64,000 nt of DNA, from NCBI RefSeq assembly GCF_001717465.1, contig NZ_CP017074.1, positions 355,846-419,845 on the forward strand. Reading direction: 5' to 3'. The notes below the pieces were generated by a model. That model ran no database searches, was not told the DNA's origin, and was given only the letters and a program-made list of their open reading frames with translations. The position numbers and the translations under genes are program-made. Origin of the DNA: Luteimonas sp. JM171. GTDB taxonomy: Bacteria; Pseudomonadota; Gammaproteobacteria; Xanthomonadales; Xanthomonadaceae. Below, piece after piece: positions 1 to 13,314 of this stretch. Numbering within the stretch: position 1 is the first letter of the stretch; each line of letters opens with the position of its first letter.

Positions 1-1507
1 CGGCCACCCGCCAGAAGCTGTCACTGACCAGCCCGATCAGGTGCCGGTCGTGGGACACCAGCACGATGGCGCCATCGAAGTCGCTCAGCGCCTCGGCCAG
101 CGCCTCGCGCATGTCCAGGTCCAGGTGGTTGGTAGGTTCGTCGAGCAGCAGTACGTTGGGCTGCTTCCACGCGATCAGCGCCAGCGCCAGGCGCGCGCGC
201 TCGCCGCCGGAGAACCCGTCGATGCTCTCGAAGGCCCGGTCGCCGGGGAAGTACCACTTGCCCAGGAAGTCGCGGAACGCCTGGGTCGGGGAATCCGGGG
301 ACAGCTCCCTCAGGTGATCGATCGGCGAGGTGCCGGCCACCAGCGACTCCACGGTGTGCTGGGCGAAGTAGCCGATGCGCAGGTCCGGATGCGCCGCGCG
401 CTCGCCCGCCAGCAGCGGAAGCTCGCCCACCAGTGATTTCACCAGCGTGGACTTGCCGGCGCCGTTGGGGCCCAGCAGGCCGATGCGGTCGCCGGCTTCC
501 AGGCCGAAGCCGACGCTCTCCAGGATGCGCGCATCTTCGCCATAGCCGCAGGTGCCGTGGTTGATCCTCAGCAGCGCGTGCGGCAGCTTCGCGGGCTGCG
601 GGAATTCGATGCGGAAGCCGCGCTCGGCGCGCACCGCCTCGGTCCCGGCCAGCTTGGCCAGGCGCTTCATCCGGCTCTGGGCCTGGCGCGCCTTGCTGGC
701 CTTGGCACGGAAGCGGTCGATGAACTTCTGCAGGTGGGCCCGCTCGGCCTGCTCCTTCTCGTGCGCGATCTGCTGCTGGCGCAGGTGCTCGGCGCGCTGG
801 CGCTCGAACGCCGTGTAATCGCCCACGTAGAGCCTTGCCTTGCCGTCATGCAGGTGCAGGGTGTGGGTGGAGACGCCGTCGAGGAACTCGCGGTCGTGGC
901 TGATCAGCAGCAGCGTGCCCTGGTAGCGCAGCAGCCACTGCTCCAGCCACAGCACCGCATCCAGGTCCAGGTGGTTGGTGGGTTCGTCCAGCAGCAGCAG
1001 GTCGCTGGGCATCATCAGCGCGCGCGCCAGGTTCAGGCGCACCCGCCAGCCGCCGGAGAATGCGCTCACCGGCCGACGGTGGGTATCGGGCGAAAAACCA
1101 AGGCCGTGCAGCAGGCGCCCGGCGCGGGCTTCGGCATCGTAGCCGTTGAGCTCGCCCAGGCGCTGGTGGGCCTGGGCCACCGCGTCCCAGTCCTCGGCGG
1201 CGGTGGCCTCGGCTTCGGCGCGCAGGGCGGCCGCGACTTCGGTATCCCCGGACAGCACGAACCCGATCGCAGGATCCGGCAGCGACGGTGTTTCCTGGGC
1301 GACGCTGGCGATGCGCAGCTTCGAAGGCAAGTCGAGGTCGCCGCGGTCGGCTTCCACCTCGCCGCGGATGGCGGCGAACAGCGAGGACTTGCCGGTGCCG
1401 TTGCGGCCCACCACGCCCACGCGCCAGCCCGCGTGCAACGCCAGGTCGACGTCGGACAGCAGCAGCCGTTCGCCACGGCGCAGGGCGAAATTCCGGAAGG
1501 CGATCAT
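1..1507 (-). CDS. yheS: ABC-F family ATPase, YheS-like (3' end beyond window)
   Basis: Soluble tandem-ATPase protein of the ABC-F group, which acts on ribosomes rather than in membranes. The ATG is at 1507 and the reading frame stays open to the window edge, giving about 502 residues of a family protein usually near 635 aa. Visible in order: MIAFRNFALRRGERLLL start, first Walker A (GRNGTGKS), signature FSGGW, Walker B LLLLDEPTNHLDLD, the charged inter-domain linker with QSRMKRL, second Walker A (GPNGAGKS), second signature FSGGERARLAL and second LLLLDEPTNHLDLD. The start and linker match E. coli YheS better than EttA or Uup. The lost part would be the C-terminal extension. Confidence 0.88.
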   Translation of the reverse strand, partial: MIAFRNFALRRGERLLLSDVDLALHAGWRVGVVGRNGTGKSSLFAAIRGEVEADRGDLDLPSKLRIASVAQETPSLPDPAIGFVLSGDTEVAAALRAEAEATAAEDWDAVAQAHQRLGELNGYDAEARAGRLLHGLGFSPDTHRRPVSAFSGGWRVRLNLARALMMPSDLLLLDEPTNHLDLDAVLWLEQWLLRYQGTLLLISHDREFLDGVSTHTLHLHDGKARLYVGDYTAFERQRAEHLRQQQIAHEKEQAERAHLQKFIDRFRAKASKARQAQSRMKRLAKLAGTEAVRAERGFRIEFPQPAKLPHALLRINHGTCGYGEDARILESVGFGLEAGDRIGLLGPNGAGKSTLVKSLVGELPLLAGERAAHPDLRIGYFAQHTVESLVAGTSPIDHLRELSPDSPTQAFRDFLGKWYFPGDRAFESIDGFSGGERARLALALIAWKQPNVLLLDEPTNHLDLDMREALAEALSDFDGAIVLVSHDRHLIGLVSDSFWRVA

Positions 1508-1676
1508 GGGGCGCGCAGTGTAACGGCTGCAGGCCTGCGGCGGTTGCCGCCGCGACCCACGGCATGGTTTCGGCGGAAACCGTTGCGGCGCTGCCGCGGG
1601 GCGTGCTAGTTGGACTGGGACAGGATCATTTTCCGGCGCCACGCGCCTTCCCACCGGACAGGGAGAATCCCCCGCC

Positions 1677-4064
<2,388 letters not shown>

Positions 4065-4071
4065 CCCGCGC

Positions 4072-4093
4072 GGCCGGGGCACCGGCCCCGGCC
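4072..4093 (+). terminator. GC hairpin after the TonB receptor
   Basis: A perfect 9-bp stem with a 4-base loop begins 7 bases after the receptor stop codon. There is no U tract, so it is a weak intrinsic terminator at best, or a 3'-end stabiliser. Confidence 0.4.
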
Positions 4094-4117
4094 GCCACCG
4101 CACCCTGGCCGGTGCGG

Positions 4118-4123
4118 CACAAT
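4118..4123 (+). promoter_or_regulatory. -10-like CACAAT upstream of cobB
   Basis: CACAAT lies 6 bases before the sirtuin ATG and there is no Shine-Dalgarno sequence in between. A transcript starting about 7 bases after this -10 would begin at the start codon (leaderless mRNA). No good -35 is visible. Confidence 0.35.
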
Positions 4124-4129
4124 CGGGGC

Positions 4130-4882
4130 ATGCGAATCACCGTTGTCACCGGGGCAGGCATGTCCGCCGAGAGCGGCGTCCCCACCTTCCGCGACGCCCC
4201 CGAAGGCCTGTGGGCGCGATTCGACCCCCAGCAACTGGCCACGCCCGAAGCCTTCAGCGAGGACCCGGCCCTGGTCTGGGGCTGGTACCGCTGGCGCGCG
4301 GCGCTCGTGCTGCGGGCTCAGCCCAATGCCGGCCACGCCGGGATCGCGCGGCTCCAGGACGCCGGCCACGACGTCACGGTGGTCACCCAGAACGTGGATG
4401 ATCTCCACGAGCGTGCAGGTTCGGATCGCGTCCTGCACCTGCACGGCAGCCTGTTCGCCTCGCGCTGCAGCCGCTGCGCAGCGGCGCCCGCAGCCGAGCC
4501 GCTGCGCCAGGACCTGGAGACGGTGCCGCCTGAAGGTGCGCACGAGGCGCCCCCGGCCTGCGCAACCTGCGGCGGGCTGGTCCGCCCCGGCGTGGTCTGG
4601 TTTGGCGAAGGCCTGCCGGCGGACGCCTGGCGCCAGGCGCAGGAGGCCGTGGCCGCGAGTGAGTTGGTACTGGTGATCGGCACCTCGAACCTCGTCTACC
4701 CCGCCGCCGCCCTGCCCCTGGCCGCGCTGGACGCCGGGATCCCGGTACTTGAGATCAACCCGCACCCCACGGCGCTCTCCAGCCAGGCCCGGGCCAGCTG
4801 GCGCCTGCCTGCCAGCGAAGGCGTCGAACGCCTGCTGGCGCTGCTGCAGCGCGCACCTGACGGATCAAACCTCTTCCAATAG
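4130..4882 (+). CDS. cobB: NAD-dependent protein deacylase, Sir2 class III (sirtuin)
   Basis: Cytoplasmic sirtuin of 250 aa that removes acyl groups from lysine using NAD+. Visible residues: GAGMSAESGVPTFR (8-21) for NAD binding; Y53 and R56, the Tyr-x-x-Arg pair typical of class III desuccinylase/demalonylase sirtuins; QNVDD (87-91); catalytic H105 in HLHGS; zinc cysteines C113, C116, C144 and C147; and GTSN later on. The length is normal for the short bacterial form. The start at 4130 is chosen because the family begins directly with the ITVVTGAG strand; longer upstream extension in frame is unlike the family. The next gene converges on it. Confidence 0.92.
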   Translation: MRITVVTGAGMSAESGVPTFRDAPEGLWARFDPQQLATPEAFSEDPALVWGWYRWRAALVLRAQPNAGHAGIARLQDAGHDVTVVTQNVDDLHERAGSDRVLHLHGSLFASRCSRCAAAPAAEPLRQDLETVPPEGAHEAPPACATCGGLVRPGVVWFGEGLPADAWRQAQEAVAASELVLVIGTSNLVYPAAALPLAALDAGIPVLEINPHPTALSSQARASWRLPASEGVERLLALLQRAPDGSNLFQ

Positions 4883-4893
4883 CCGCGCCGGGC

Positions 4894-5802
4894 TCAGCGG
4901 GCCAATGCAGTGTCCAGATACGGGTTGAGCTGCGGGTGCCGGAACACAAAACCGGATTGCTGCAGCCGCTCGGGCAGCACGCGCTGGCCTTCCAGCAGCA
5001 GCGTGGACATTTCGCCAAGGCCCAGCCTCAGCACCGGCGCCGGCAGGGCCAGGCCCGCCGGACGGCGCAGCGCGTGGGCAAGCGCGCGCGTGAACTGCGC
5101 GTTGGTCACCGGCTCGGGCGCGGTCACGTTGACCGGACCCACCGGCGCGCTCCGCGTTCCGTCAAGGTGCTGCAGCAACAGGCTCCGCACCGCCTCCACC
5201 CAGTCGCGCCGGGAGATCCAGCTCAGGACCTGGCTGCCGTCACCCAGGCGCGCACCCAGGCCCATGCGGAAGGGCGGAAGCAGCCGCTTGAGCATGCCGC
5301 CCGCCGGATGCAGCGCGATCCCGGTGCGCAGCAGCAGCACCGGCACCTCCAGCGACACCGCTTCCATCGCCGCGGACTCCCATGCCTCGCACAGCGAATG
5401 GGAAAAATCATCCGCCGCGGCGCTGCCTTCTCCCAGCGGCGCGTCCCCCTGGGCACCGTACCAGCCCACCGCCGATCCGCTCAGCAACACCCGCGGCCGC
5501 CGCGGGATGCGTCGCATCCACTCGATCAGGGCCCGGGTGGGGCCCAACCGGCTTTCAAACAACAGCTGCTTGCGCCGGTCGCTCCAGCGCTTTTCGGCAA
5601 TGCACGCACCGGCGAGGTTGACCACCGCATCGAAGTGGTCATCGGCTCCAAGCTGGTCGTATCCCAGCACCCGCACGCCGTCCGGGGCCCGCCGCGATGC
5701 ATCGCGCGACAGCCAGGCCACCTGCGCACCATCCTCTCGCAGGCGCGCCGTCAATGCGCGCCCGAGGAAACCGCTGCCTCCGCTGATCAGGATGCGCATC
5801 AC
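4894..5802 (-). CDS. yfcH: TIGR01777-family epimerase (YfcH-like, SDR fold)
   Basis: Extended short-chain dehydrogenase-like protein of 302 aa. The Rossmann motif ISGGSGFLG is at the very N-terminus. VVNLAGA and the downstream DUF1731 region (FGEMSTLLLEGQRVLPERL-like segment, then GFVFRHPQLNPYL) are the hallmarks of the TIGR01777/YfcH family. The YxxxK catalytic dyad of true epimerases is not evident; the family has no settled reaction. The start is ATGATG, so either methionine may be used. It converges with cobB. Confidence 0.88.
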   Translation of the reverse strand: MMRILISGGSGFLGRALTARLREDGAQVAWLSRDASRRAPDGVRVLGYDQLGADDHFDAVVNLAGACIAEKRWSDRRKQLLFESRLGPTRALIEWMRRIPRRPRVLLSGSAVGWYGAQGDAPLGEGSAAADDFSHSLCEAWESAAMEAVSLEVPVLLLRTGIALHPAGGMLKRLLPPFRMGLGARLGDGSQVLSWISRRDWVEAVRSLLLQHLDGTRSAPVGPVNVTAPEPVTNAQFTRALAHALRRPAGLALPAPVLRLGLGEMSTLLLEGQRVLPERLQQSGFVFRHPQLNPYLDTALAR

Positions 5803-5886
5803 ACTGCCCGGTCCAGGGCCGCCGGGCGTGGCGGCCGGTCTGCGAAGCGCAGTGTGCGCAGGCAGCGGTCAACCCGCCGTCAAGCC

Positions 5887-5916
5887 CCGGCGCGCCGGCC
5901 ATCCCGGGCGCGCCGG
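5887..5916 (-). terminator. GC hairpin downstream of clpB
   Basis: A perfect 10-bp GC-only stem with a 10-base loop begins 12 bases beyond the clpB stop. No T tract follows, so intrinsic termination is uncertain. Confidence 0.4.
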
Positions 5917-5927
5917 TTGCCACCGGA

Positions 5928-8513
5928 TCAGCCCTTGGCGAACTTGAGCTCCCCGGCTTCGGCATCCACCCGCACCGTATCCCCCTGGCCAAACTCGCCG
6001 GCCAGGATCTTGGATGCCAGCGGGTTTTCCAGCTGCTGCTGGATGGCCCGCTTGAGCGGCCTTGCGCCATACACGGGATCGAAGCCGACGCTGGCCAGCA
6101 GGTCCAGCGCGCGCTCCGAGACGTCCAGGGAAATCCCCCGCTCGGCGAGCCGCTTCTCCAGCCCGGCCATCTGGATCCTGGAGATCGACTTGATCTGCGC
6201 CAGGTCCAGCGGGTGGAACACCACGATGTCATCGAGCCGGTTGATGAACTCGGGCCGGAAGTGCGCCTGCACCACGCCCATCACCGCCGCCTTCATGGTG
6301 TTGTAGGCCTCGGGCGAGCCGTCGCCATCGAATTCCTGGATCATCTGGCTGCCCAGGTTGGAGGTCATCACGATCACCGTGTTGCGGAAGTCCACCGTGC
6401 GGCCCTGGCCATCGGTCAGGCGGCCGTCGTCGAGCACCTGCAGCAGGATGTCGAAGACGTCCGCATGCGCCTTCTCGACCTCGTCGAGCAGGATCACGCT
6501 GTAGGGTCGGCGGCGCACCGCTTCGGTGAGATAGCCGCCTTCCTCGTAGCCCACGTAGCCCGGGGGCGCGCCGACCAGCCGGCTCACGGAGTGCTTCTCC
6601 ATGAACTCGCTCATGTCGATGCGCACCATCGCGTCCGGGCTGTCGAACAGGAATTCGGCCAGCGCCTTGCACAGTTCGGTCTTGCCCACGCCGGTGGGGC
6701 CCAGGAACAGGAACGAGCCGCTGGGCCGGTTGGGATCACTCAGGCCCGCCCGTGAACGGCGCACGGCGTCGGAAACCACCTTCACCGCCTCGTCCTGGCC
6801 GACCACGCGCTTGTGCAGCATCTCCTCCATGCGCAGCAGCTTGTCGCGCTCGCCCTCGAGCATCTTGCTGACCGGGATCCCGGTCCAGCGCGCCACGACC
6901 TCGGCGATCTCCTCGTCGGTCACCTTGTCCTGCAGCAGCGTGAAGCCGGTGGTCTCGGCCTCCTGCGCTGCCTGCAGCTGCTTTTCCAGCTCGGGCAGGC
7001 GCCCGTACTGGATCTCGCTCATCTTCGCGTAGTCCTGCGCCCGCTGCGCCGACTCCAGCTCCAGACGCGCCTGCTCGATCTGCTCCTTGATCTTCGTTGC
7101 GCCCTGCACGGTCGCCTTCTCGGCCTTCCACACCTCTTCCAGGTCGTTGTACTCGCGCTCCAGCAACTCGATCTCGGCCTCGAGGTCGGCCAGGCGCTGC
7201 TTCGAGGCATCGTCCGTTTCCTTCTTCAGCGCCTCGCGCTCGATCTTGAGCTGGATCAGCCGGCGCTCGCGCCGGTCCAGCTCCTCGGGCTTGGAGTCGA
7301 TCTCCATGCGGATGCGCGACGCTGCCTCGTCCATCAGGTCGATGGCCTTGTCGGGCAGCTTGCGGTCGGCGATGTATCGGTGGGAAAGGGTGGCCGCGGC
7401 CACCACCGCCGGATCGGTGATCTCCACCCCGTGGTGCACCGCGTACTTTTCCTTCAGCCCGCGCAGGATCGCGATGGTGTCCTCCACCGTCGGCTCGTCC
7501 ACCAGCACCTTCTGGAACCGCCGCTCCAGCGCCGCGTCCTTCTCGATGTACTCCCGGTACTCGTCCAGCGTGGTCGCGCCGATGCAGTGCAGTTCACCGC
7601 GCGCCAGCGCCGGCTTGAGCATGTTGCCCGCATCCATCGCGCCGTCAGCCTTGCCCGCGCCCACCACCGTGTGCAGCTCGTCGATGAACAGGATGATCCG
7701 GCCCTCGTTCTTGGCCAGGTCGTTGAGCACGCCCTTCAGCCGCTCCTCGAACTCACCCCGGTACTTGGCCCCCGCGATCAGCGCGCCCATGTCCAGCGCC
7801 AGCACCCGCTTGCCGCGCAGGCCCTCGGGCACCTCGTTGTTCACGATCCGCTGCGCCAGCCCCTCCACGATCGCGGTCTTGCCCACGCCCGGCTCACCGA
7901 TCAGCACCGGGTTGTTCTTGGTGCGCCGCTGCAGCACCTGGATCGTGCGCCGGATCTCCTCGTCGCGCCCGATCACCGGATCCAGCTTCCCGGACTCCGC
8001 CCGCGCCGTCAGGTCCACCGTGTACTTCTCCAGCGCCTGGCGCGCCTCCTCGGCGTTCTCGTCCTGCACGCTCTCCCCGCCGCGCACCTTGTCGATCGCC
8101 GCCTCCAGCTGCTCCCGGTTCGCGCCCGCCGCCTTCAGCGCCCGCCCCGCCGCGCCGCCATCCTCCAGCGCCGCCAGCAGGAACAATTCCGAAGCGATGT
8201 ACGCATCGCCCCGCTGCTGCGCCAGCTTGTCGGTGACGTTCAGCAGCCGCGCCAGGTCATTGCCGACCGAAACGCTCCCGGCCTGCCCCGACACCCGCGG
8301 CAACCCGTCGAGGATCTCCCCAAGGCGCTCCCGCAGCAGCGGCACGTTCACCCCCGCCTGCCCCAGCAGCGGCCGCGTCCCGCCGCCCTGCTGGTCAATC
8401 AGCGCCACCAGCAGGTGCGCCGGCTCAATCAGATTGTGATCGCGGCCAACCGCCAGCGACTGCGCATCCGCCAAAGCCTGCTGGAAGCGCGAAGTAAGCC
8501 TGTCCATCCGCAT
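5928..8513 (-). CDS. clpB: ClpB disaggregase (AAA+ chaperone)
   Basis: Hexameric cytoplasmic ATPase that pulls proteins out of aggregates together with DnaK. The 861 aa match the family length. Domains in order: Clp N-domain (starts [20 protein letters not shown]), first AAA+ module with Walker A GEPGVGKT near residue 206 and Walker [10 protein letters not shown], the coiled-coil middle domain (about 405-525, rich in E, K, R and Q), and the second AAA+ module with GPTGVGKT and [10 protein letters not shown]. An AGAGGAC ribosome site precedes the ATG. A likely sigma-32 promoter lies 49 bases upstream. In many gammaproteobacteria clpB follows pgeF; here about 5 kb separates them. Confidence 0.97.
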   Translation of the reverse strand: MRMDRLTSRFQQALADAQSLAVGRDHNLIEPAHLLVALIDQQGGGTRPLLGQAGVNVPLLRERLGEILDGLPRVSGQAGSVSVGNDLARLLNVTDKLAQQRGDAYIASELFLLAALEDGGAAGRALKAAGANREQLEAAIDKVRGGESVQDENAEEARQALEKYTVDLTARAESGKLDPVIGRDEEIRRTIQVLQRRTKNNPVLIGEPGVGKTAIVEGLAQRIVNNEVPEGLRGKRVLALDMGALIAGAKYRGEFEERLKGVLNDLAKNEGRIILFIDELHTVVGAGKADGAMDAGNMLKPALARGELHCIGATTLDEYREYIEKDAALERRFQKVLVDEPTVEDTIAILRGLKEKYAVHHGVEITDPAVVAAATLSHRYIADRKLPDKAIDLMDEAASRIRMEIDSKPEELDRRERRLIQLKIEREALKKETDDASKQRLADLEAEIELLEREYNDLEEVWKAEKATVQGATKIKEQIEQARLELESAQRAQDYAKMSEIQYGRLPELEKQLQAAQEAETTGFTLLQDKVTDEEIAEVVARWTGIPVSKMLEGERDKLLRMEEMLHKRVVGQDEAVKVVSDAVRRSRAGLSDPNRPSGSFLFLGPTGVGKTELCKALAEFLFDSPDAMVRIDMSEFMEKHSVSRLVGAPPGYVGYEEGGYLTEAVRRRPYSVILLDEVEKAHADVFDILLQVLDDGRLTDGQGRTVDFRNTVIVMTSNLGSQMIQEFDGDGSPEAYNTMKAAVMGVVQAHFRPEFINRLDDIVVFHPLDLAQIKSISRIQMAGLEKRLAERGISLDVSERALDLLASVGFDPVYGARPLKRAIQQQLENPLASKILAGEFGQGDTVRVDAEAGELKFAKG

Positions 8514-8561
8514 CGGACTGTCCTCTGTGTCAGGGCCGGGACTGCCCCGGCGATGATCACC

Positions 8562-8590
8562 AGATGTGGGCTGGAACCACGTGAATCAAG
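8562..8590 (-). promoter_or_regulatory. Candidate sigma-32 (RpoH) heat-shock promoter of clpB
   Basis: On the minus strand CTTGATT (-35, 8590-8584) and CCCACATCT (-10, 8570-8562) are separated by 13 bases. The RpoH consensus is CTTGAA and CCCCATNT with 13-17 bases between. The fit and the position upstream of clpB, a classical heat-shock gene, support the call. Confidence 0.6.
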
Positions 8591-8638
8591 TATTCAGAAA
8601 GCGACGCGACAGGGCGTGCACATTCCACCCGGAGCCGA

Positions 8639-8744
8639 GCCCCGCCGTGGCCGGGAGGCCTTTTCGCGTAAGTAAAGGAGGAGGCCGCAGCGCAGCGGAG
8701 GCCGGGGGACATGGAGCGAAAAGGCCTCCCGGCCGCGGCGAGGC
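8639..8744 (+). repeat. Constant-loop/variable-stem repeat, copy A
   Basis: Inverted arms of 29 nt (8639-8667 and 8716-8744; 2 mismatches) enclose a 48-nt loop (8668-8715) starting GTAAGTAAAGGAGGAGGCCG and ending GGCCGGGGGACATGGA. The loop is shared with copies B and C near 18.7-19.0 kb. The arms resemble those of B but not those of C. It fills most of the gap between the gloA stop and the clpB promoter. The family name is unknown to me. Confidence 0.85.
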
Positions 8745-8776
8745 CCGTCAGATCTAGACCGACCTCAAACACGGAG

Positions 8777-9313
8777 TCAATCAAGCGGCGTCGGCTGGAT
8801 GATCTCCACCCAGTACCCGTCCGGATCCTTGATGAACGCAATCTCCCGCATCCGCCCATCCGTCAACCGCTTCTGGAACGGCACGCCCAGCTGCTCGAAC
8901 CGCTCGCACGCCGCCACCACGTCCGGCACCGTCACGCAGATATGCCCGAACCCGCGCGGATCCGAATTCCCGTCGTGGTACACCACCCCCTCTTCCTTCT
9001 CGGTCCCGTGGTTGTGCGTCAGCTCCAGCACCCCCCGCTGCCGCGCCACCCACGCCTTGCGGCCCGCATCGTCCTCGGGAATCACCGACGGATCATCCAC
9101 GTGCACCAGGAAGTACAGGCTGAACCCGTTCTCCGGGTAATCGTTCTTGCGCACCAGCGTGAAGCCGAGCACACGCGTATAGAAATCCAGCGACGCCTGC
9201 GGATCCTTCACCCGCAGCATCGTGTGGTTGAACAGGAAATCGCGCGTGGCCGGATCGCGCCCGGCGGCAACGCCGGGAACCTGCGCCAGCGCAGCCAGGG
9301 AATCTGCAGACAT
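8777..9313 (-). CDS. gloA: Lactoylglutathione lyase (glyoxalase I)
   Basis: Metalloenzyme that isomerises the methylglyoxal-glutathione hemithioacetal to S-lactoylglutathione. The 178 aa form the long class seen in eukaryotes and pseudomonads. Metal ligands can be placed by alignment: H30 (FNHTMLRV), E97 (VLELTHNHGTE), H124 (GFGHICVTVPD) and E170 (PDGYWVEI). The start at 9313 is preferred to one 30 bases upstream because GGAGGA lies 5 bases before it. It lies between clpB and the trehalose operon and is transcribed away from the latter. Confidence 0.93.
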   Translation of the reverse strand: MSADSLAALAQVPGVAAGRDPATRDFLFNHTMLRVKDPQASLDFYTRVLGFTLVRKNDYPENGFSLYFLVHVDDPSVIPEDDAGRKAWVARQRGVLELTHNHGTEKEEGVVYHDGNSDPRGFGHICVTVPDVVAACERFEQLGVPFQKRLTDGRMREIAFIKDPDGYWVEIIQPTPLD

Positions 9314-9341
9314 GGTGTCCTCCGTGTGGTGGGAAACATCC

Positions 9342-9347
9342 ATTATC
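9342..9347 (-). promoter_or_regulatory. -10 element of gloA
   Basis: GATAAT on the minus strand, 28 bases upstream of the gloA ATG. A matching -35 is not clear. Confidence 0.35.
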
Positions 9348-9398
9348 GGCTACCCGCGGGCCGCCCCGCCGTGAACGCAGCGTTGCAACCGGCTCCGG

Positions 9399-9404
9399 CA
9401 CAAT
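9399..9404 (+). promoter_or_regulatory. -10-like CACAAT upstream of otsB
   Basis: CACAAT is 7 bases before the ATG at 9412 and no ribosome site lies between, the same layout as upstream of cobB. If functional, the otsB mRNA would be leaderless. The -35 is weak. Confidence 0.35.
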
Positions 9405-9411
9405 GGCCTGC

Positions 9412-10158
9412 ATGGTTGCAGATCCCCCCCGTCCGCCGCCGCCGCCCATCGACGGCCGCCAAGCCCTGTTCCTGGATGTCGACGGCACCCTGCTCGAGTT
9501 CGCCGCCCACCCCGACGCCGTCCGCGTTCCCGCGCCGCTGCGCGACACCCTTGCCCGCCTGCATCGGCGCCTGGCCGGCGCCGTCGCGCTTGTGAGCGGC
9601 AGGCCGCTGGAGGTCCTGGACGCCCTGTTCGAACCCCTGCACCTGCCCGCAGCGGGCCTGCACGGCCTGGAACTGCGCAACGGCGGCCCGCCGCGCCCGG
9701 CTCCGGAGCCGGGCGCCGAGCTGGCCGCCGTGCTGGAGCGCGCCGGGGCCTTCGCCGCCCAGCGGCCCGGCACCGTGGTCGAGGACAAGGGCAGCAGCAT
9801 TGGCCTGCACTGGCGCAGCGCCCCGGAATACGCCGATGACATGCAGCGATTCGCCACGCAGGCGCTCGAACAGCTCCCAGGCCACTGCCTGCAGCTGGGC
9901 AAGCAGGTGGCCGAACTGCGGCCGCGCGGCGCCGACAAGGGCGACGCCATCGCCACCCTGATGCAGCAGCCGCCCTTCCGCGGCCGCCATGCGGTCTTCG
10001 CCGGCGACGACCTGACCGACGAGCACGGCTTCGAAGTCGTCAACGCGTCCGGCGGGACCAGCGTGCTGGTCGGCGACCGCGAGCCCAGCGCGGCCACCCA
10101 TCGCCTGGACAACACCCGCGCCGTGCTGGACTGGCTGCAGCAGGGAGCAAATGCATGA
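9412..10158 (+). CDS. otsB: Trehalose-6-phosphate phosphatase
   Basis: HAD-superfamily phosphatase of about 248 aa that converts trehalose-6-phosphate to trehalose. Motif I is DVDGTLLEF near residue 22, motif II LVSGRPLEVL, then the conserved lysine region (VEDKGSSIGLHWR), and motif III/IV FAGDDLTDEHGF. An in-frame ATG lies 9 bases upstream (9403) but overlaps the -10-like CACAAT, so 9412 is preferred; neither has a Shine-Dalgarno. The stop overlaps the next gene's start as ATGA, which makes it the first gene of the otsB-GH15-otsA operon. Confidence 0.92.
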   Translation: MVADPPRPPPPPIDGRQALFLDVDGTLLEFAAHPDAVRVPAPLRDTLARLHRRLAGAVALVSGRPLEVLDALFEPLHLPAAGLHGLELRNGGPPRPAPEPGAELAAVLERAGAFAAQRPGTVVEDKGSSIGLHWRSAPEYADDMQRFATQALEQLPGHCLQLGKQVAELRPRGADKGDAIATLMQQPPFRGRHAVFAGDDLTDEHGFEVVNASGGTSVLVGDREPSAATHRLDNTRAVLDWLQQGANA

Positions 10159-11932
10159 CCACATCCAACCTTGACCTTGGCGTCATCGGCAACGGCAGCT
10201 TCGGTGCGCTGGTGGATCCGCGCGCGCGCATCGTGTGGAGCTGCATGCCCGCCTTCGACGGCGATCCCGTGTTCTGCAAGCTGCTGGAGCCGCGCGACCA
10301 CGACGGCGGCGACTTCAGCATCGAGCTGGAAGATTTCGAGCGCAGCGAGCAGGAATACCTCACCAACACCGCCATCCTGCGCACCGTCCTGCACGATCGC
10401 CACGGCGGCGCCGTGGAGGTGATCGACTTCGCCCCTCGCTGGCGCTGGCACGACCGCTTCTACCGGCCGGTCACGATTGCCCGCAAGGTCGCCCCGCTCG
10501 CCGGGCACCCCCGCATCCGGGTGCGGCTGCGGCCACTGACCCACTGGGGCGCGCACCGCGCGGAAACCACCTGGGGCAGCAACCACGTCCGCTACCTGCT
10601 GCCGGATTACACCCTGCGCCTGACCACCGACGTGCCGGTGCGCCACGTGCGCGACGAGCTGCCGTTCGTGCTTACCCGGCCCGTGCACCTGCTGCTGGGG
10701 CCCGACGAAACCGTGACCCGGCCGCTCGCCGGCTTCATGCACGAGGCCCAGGAGCGCACCGCCGCCTACTGGCGGGAGTGGGTGCGCTACCTGTCGGTGC
10801 CGCTGGAGTGGCAGGACGCGGTGATCCGCAGCGCCATCACCCTCAAGCTGTGCCAGTACGAGGACAGCGGCGGGATCATCGCGGCGATGACCACCTCGAT
10901 CCCCGAGGCCCCGCACACCCCGCGCAACTGGGACTACCGCTACTGCTGGCTGCGCGACGCCGCGTTCGTGGTGCGGGTGCTCAACCGCCTGGGCGCCACC
11001 CGCAGCATGGAAGGCTTCCTGCGCTACATCTTCAACATCGCCACCCACGACGGCAGCCTGCAGCCGCTGTACGGCATCGATTTCGCCGAGGAGCTGGAAG
11101 AGCACGAGGTGGAAACCCTCAACGGCTACCGCGGCATGGGACCGGTGCGGCGCGGCAACCTGGCCTGGGTGCAGAAGCAGCATGACGTGTACGGCAGCGT
11201 GGTGCTGGCATCGACCCAGCTGTTCTTCGACCGCCGCCTGTCCGACCCGGGCACCGTGGACACCTTCCGGCGGCTGGAGCCGCTGGGCGAGCGCGCCGCC
11301 GCGCTGTATGACGAGCCCGATGCCGGGCTGTGGGAGTTCCGCGGCCGCACCGCGGTGCATACCTACACCGCCGCCATGTGCTGGGCAGCCTGCGACCGGC
11401 TGGCCCGGATCGCCAGGCGCCTGGACCTGCCCGACCGGCACGACTACTGGCAGGCGAAGGCTTCGGTCATCCGCAACCGGGTGCTGGCCGAGGCCTGGAA
11501 CGAAGAGCTCGGCCACTTCACCGACACCTTCGGCGGGCGCCACCTGGACGCTTCGCTGTTGCTGATGCAGGACATCGGCTTCCTGGAAGCCGACGACCCC
11601 CGCTTCGTCGCCACTGTCGAGGCGATCGGCCGCGAGCTCCGCCGCGGGGACGGCCTGTTCCGCTACATCGCGCCGGACGACTTCGGCGCTCCGGAAACCA
11701 GCTTCACCATCTGCACCTTCTGGTACATCGATGCGCTGGCCGCGATCGGCCGGATGGACGAGGCCCGCGAATTCTTCGAGCGCATCCTCGCCCGCCGCAA
11801 CCACCTGGGGCTGCTCTCCGAGGACCTGGCGTTCGAGGACGGCGAGATGTGGGGCAACTTCCCCCAGGCCTACTCCCACGTGGGCCTGGTGATGGCGGCG
11901 ACCCGGCTTTCCAAGCCATGGACGGAGGCCTC

Positions 11933-11936
<4 letters not shown>
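10155..11936 (+). CDS. Glycoside hydrolase family 15 protein (glucoamylase/trehalase-like)
   Basis: 593-aa cytoplasmic (alpha/alpha)6-barrel protein. The N-terminal domain starts LGVIGNGSFGALVD, and the barrel contains the family signature NWDYRYCWLRDA near residue 255 and WGNFPQAYSHVGL near the C-terminus. GH15 members of this type include glucoamylases, glucodextranases and trehalases. Sitting between otsB and otsA with ATGA overlaps on both sides, it probably acts on trehalose or a related glucoside, but the exact substrate is an inference. No signal peptide is visible, in line with an intracellular role. Confidence 0.88.
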
Positions 11937-13300
<1,364 letters not shown>

Positions 13301-13314
13301 GCCGCCCGCGGCGC

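Noticed and set aside
8711..9595. Gene starting at the ATG inside the loop of repeat A (AAGGAGG upstream)
   Set aside because: The frame runs antisense through gloA and has no conserved domain. The distance from AGGAGG to the ATG is also too long.
9093..11879. Long antisense frame across otsB and the GH15 gene
   Set aside because: No recognisable domain, and it covers two well-supported genes on the other strand.
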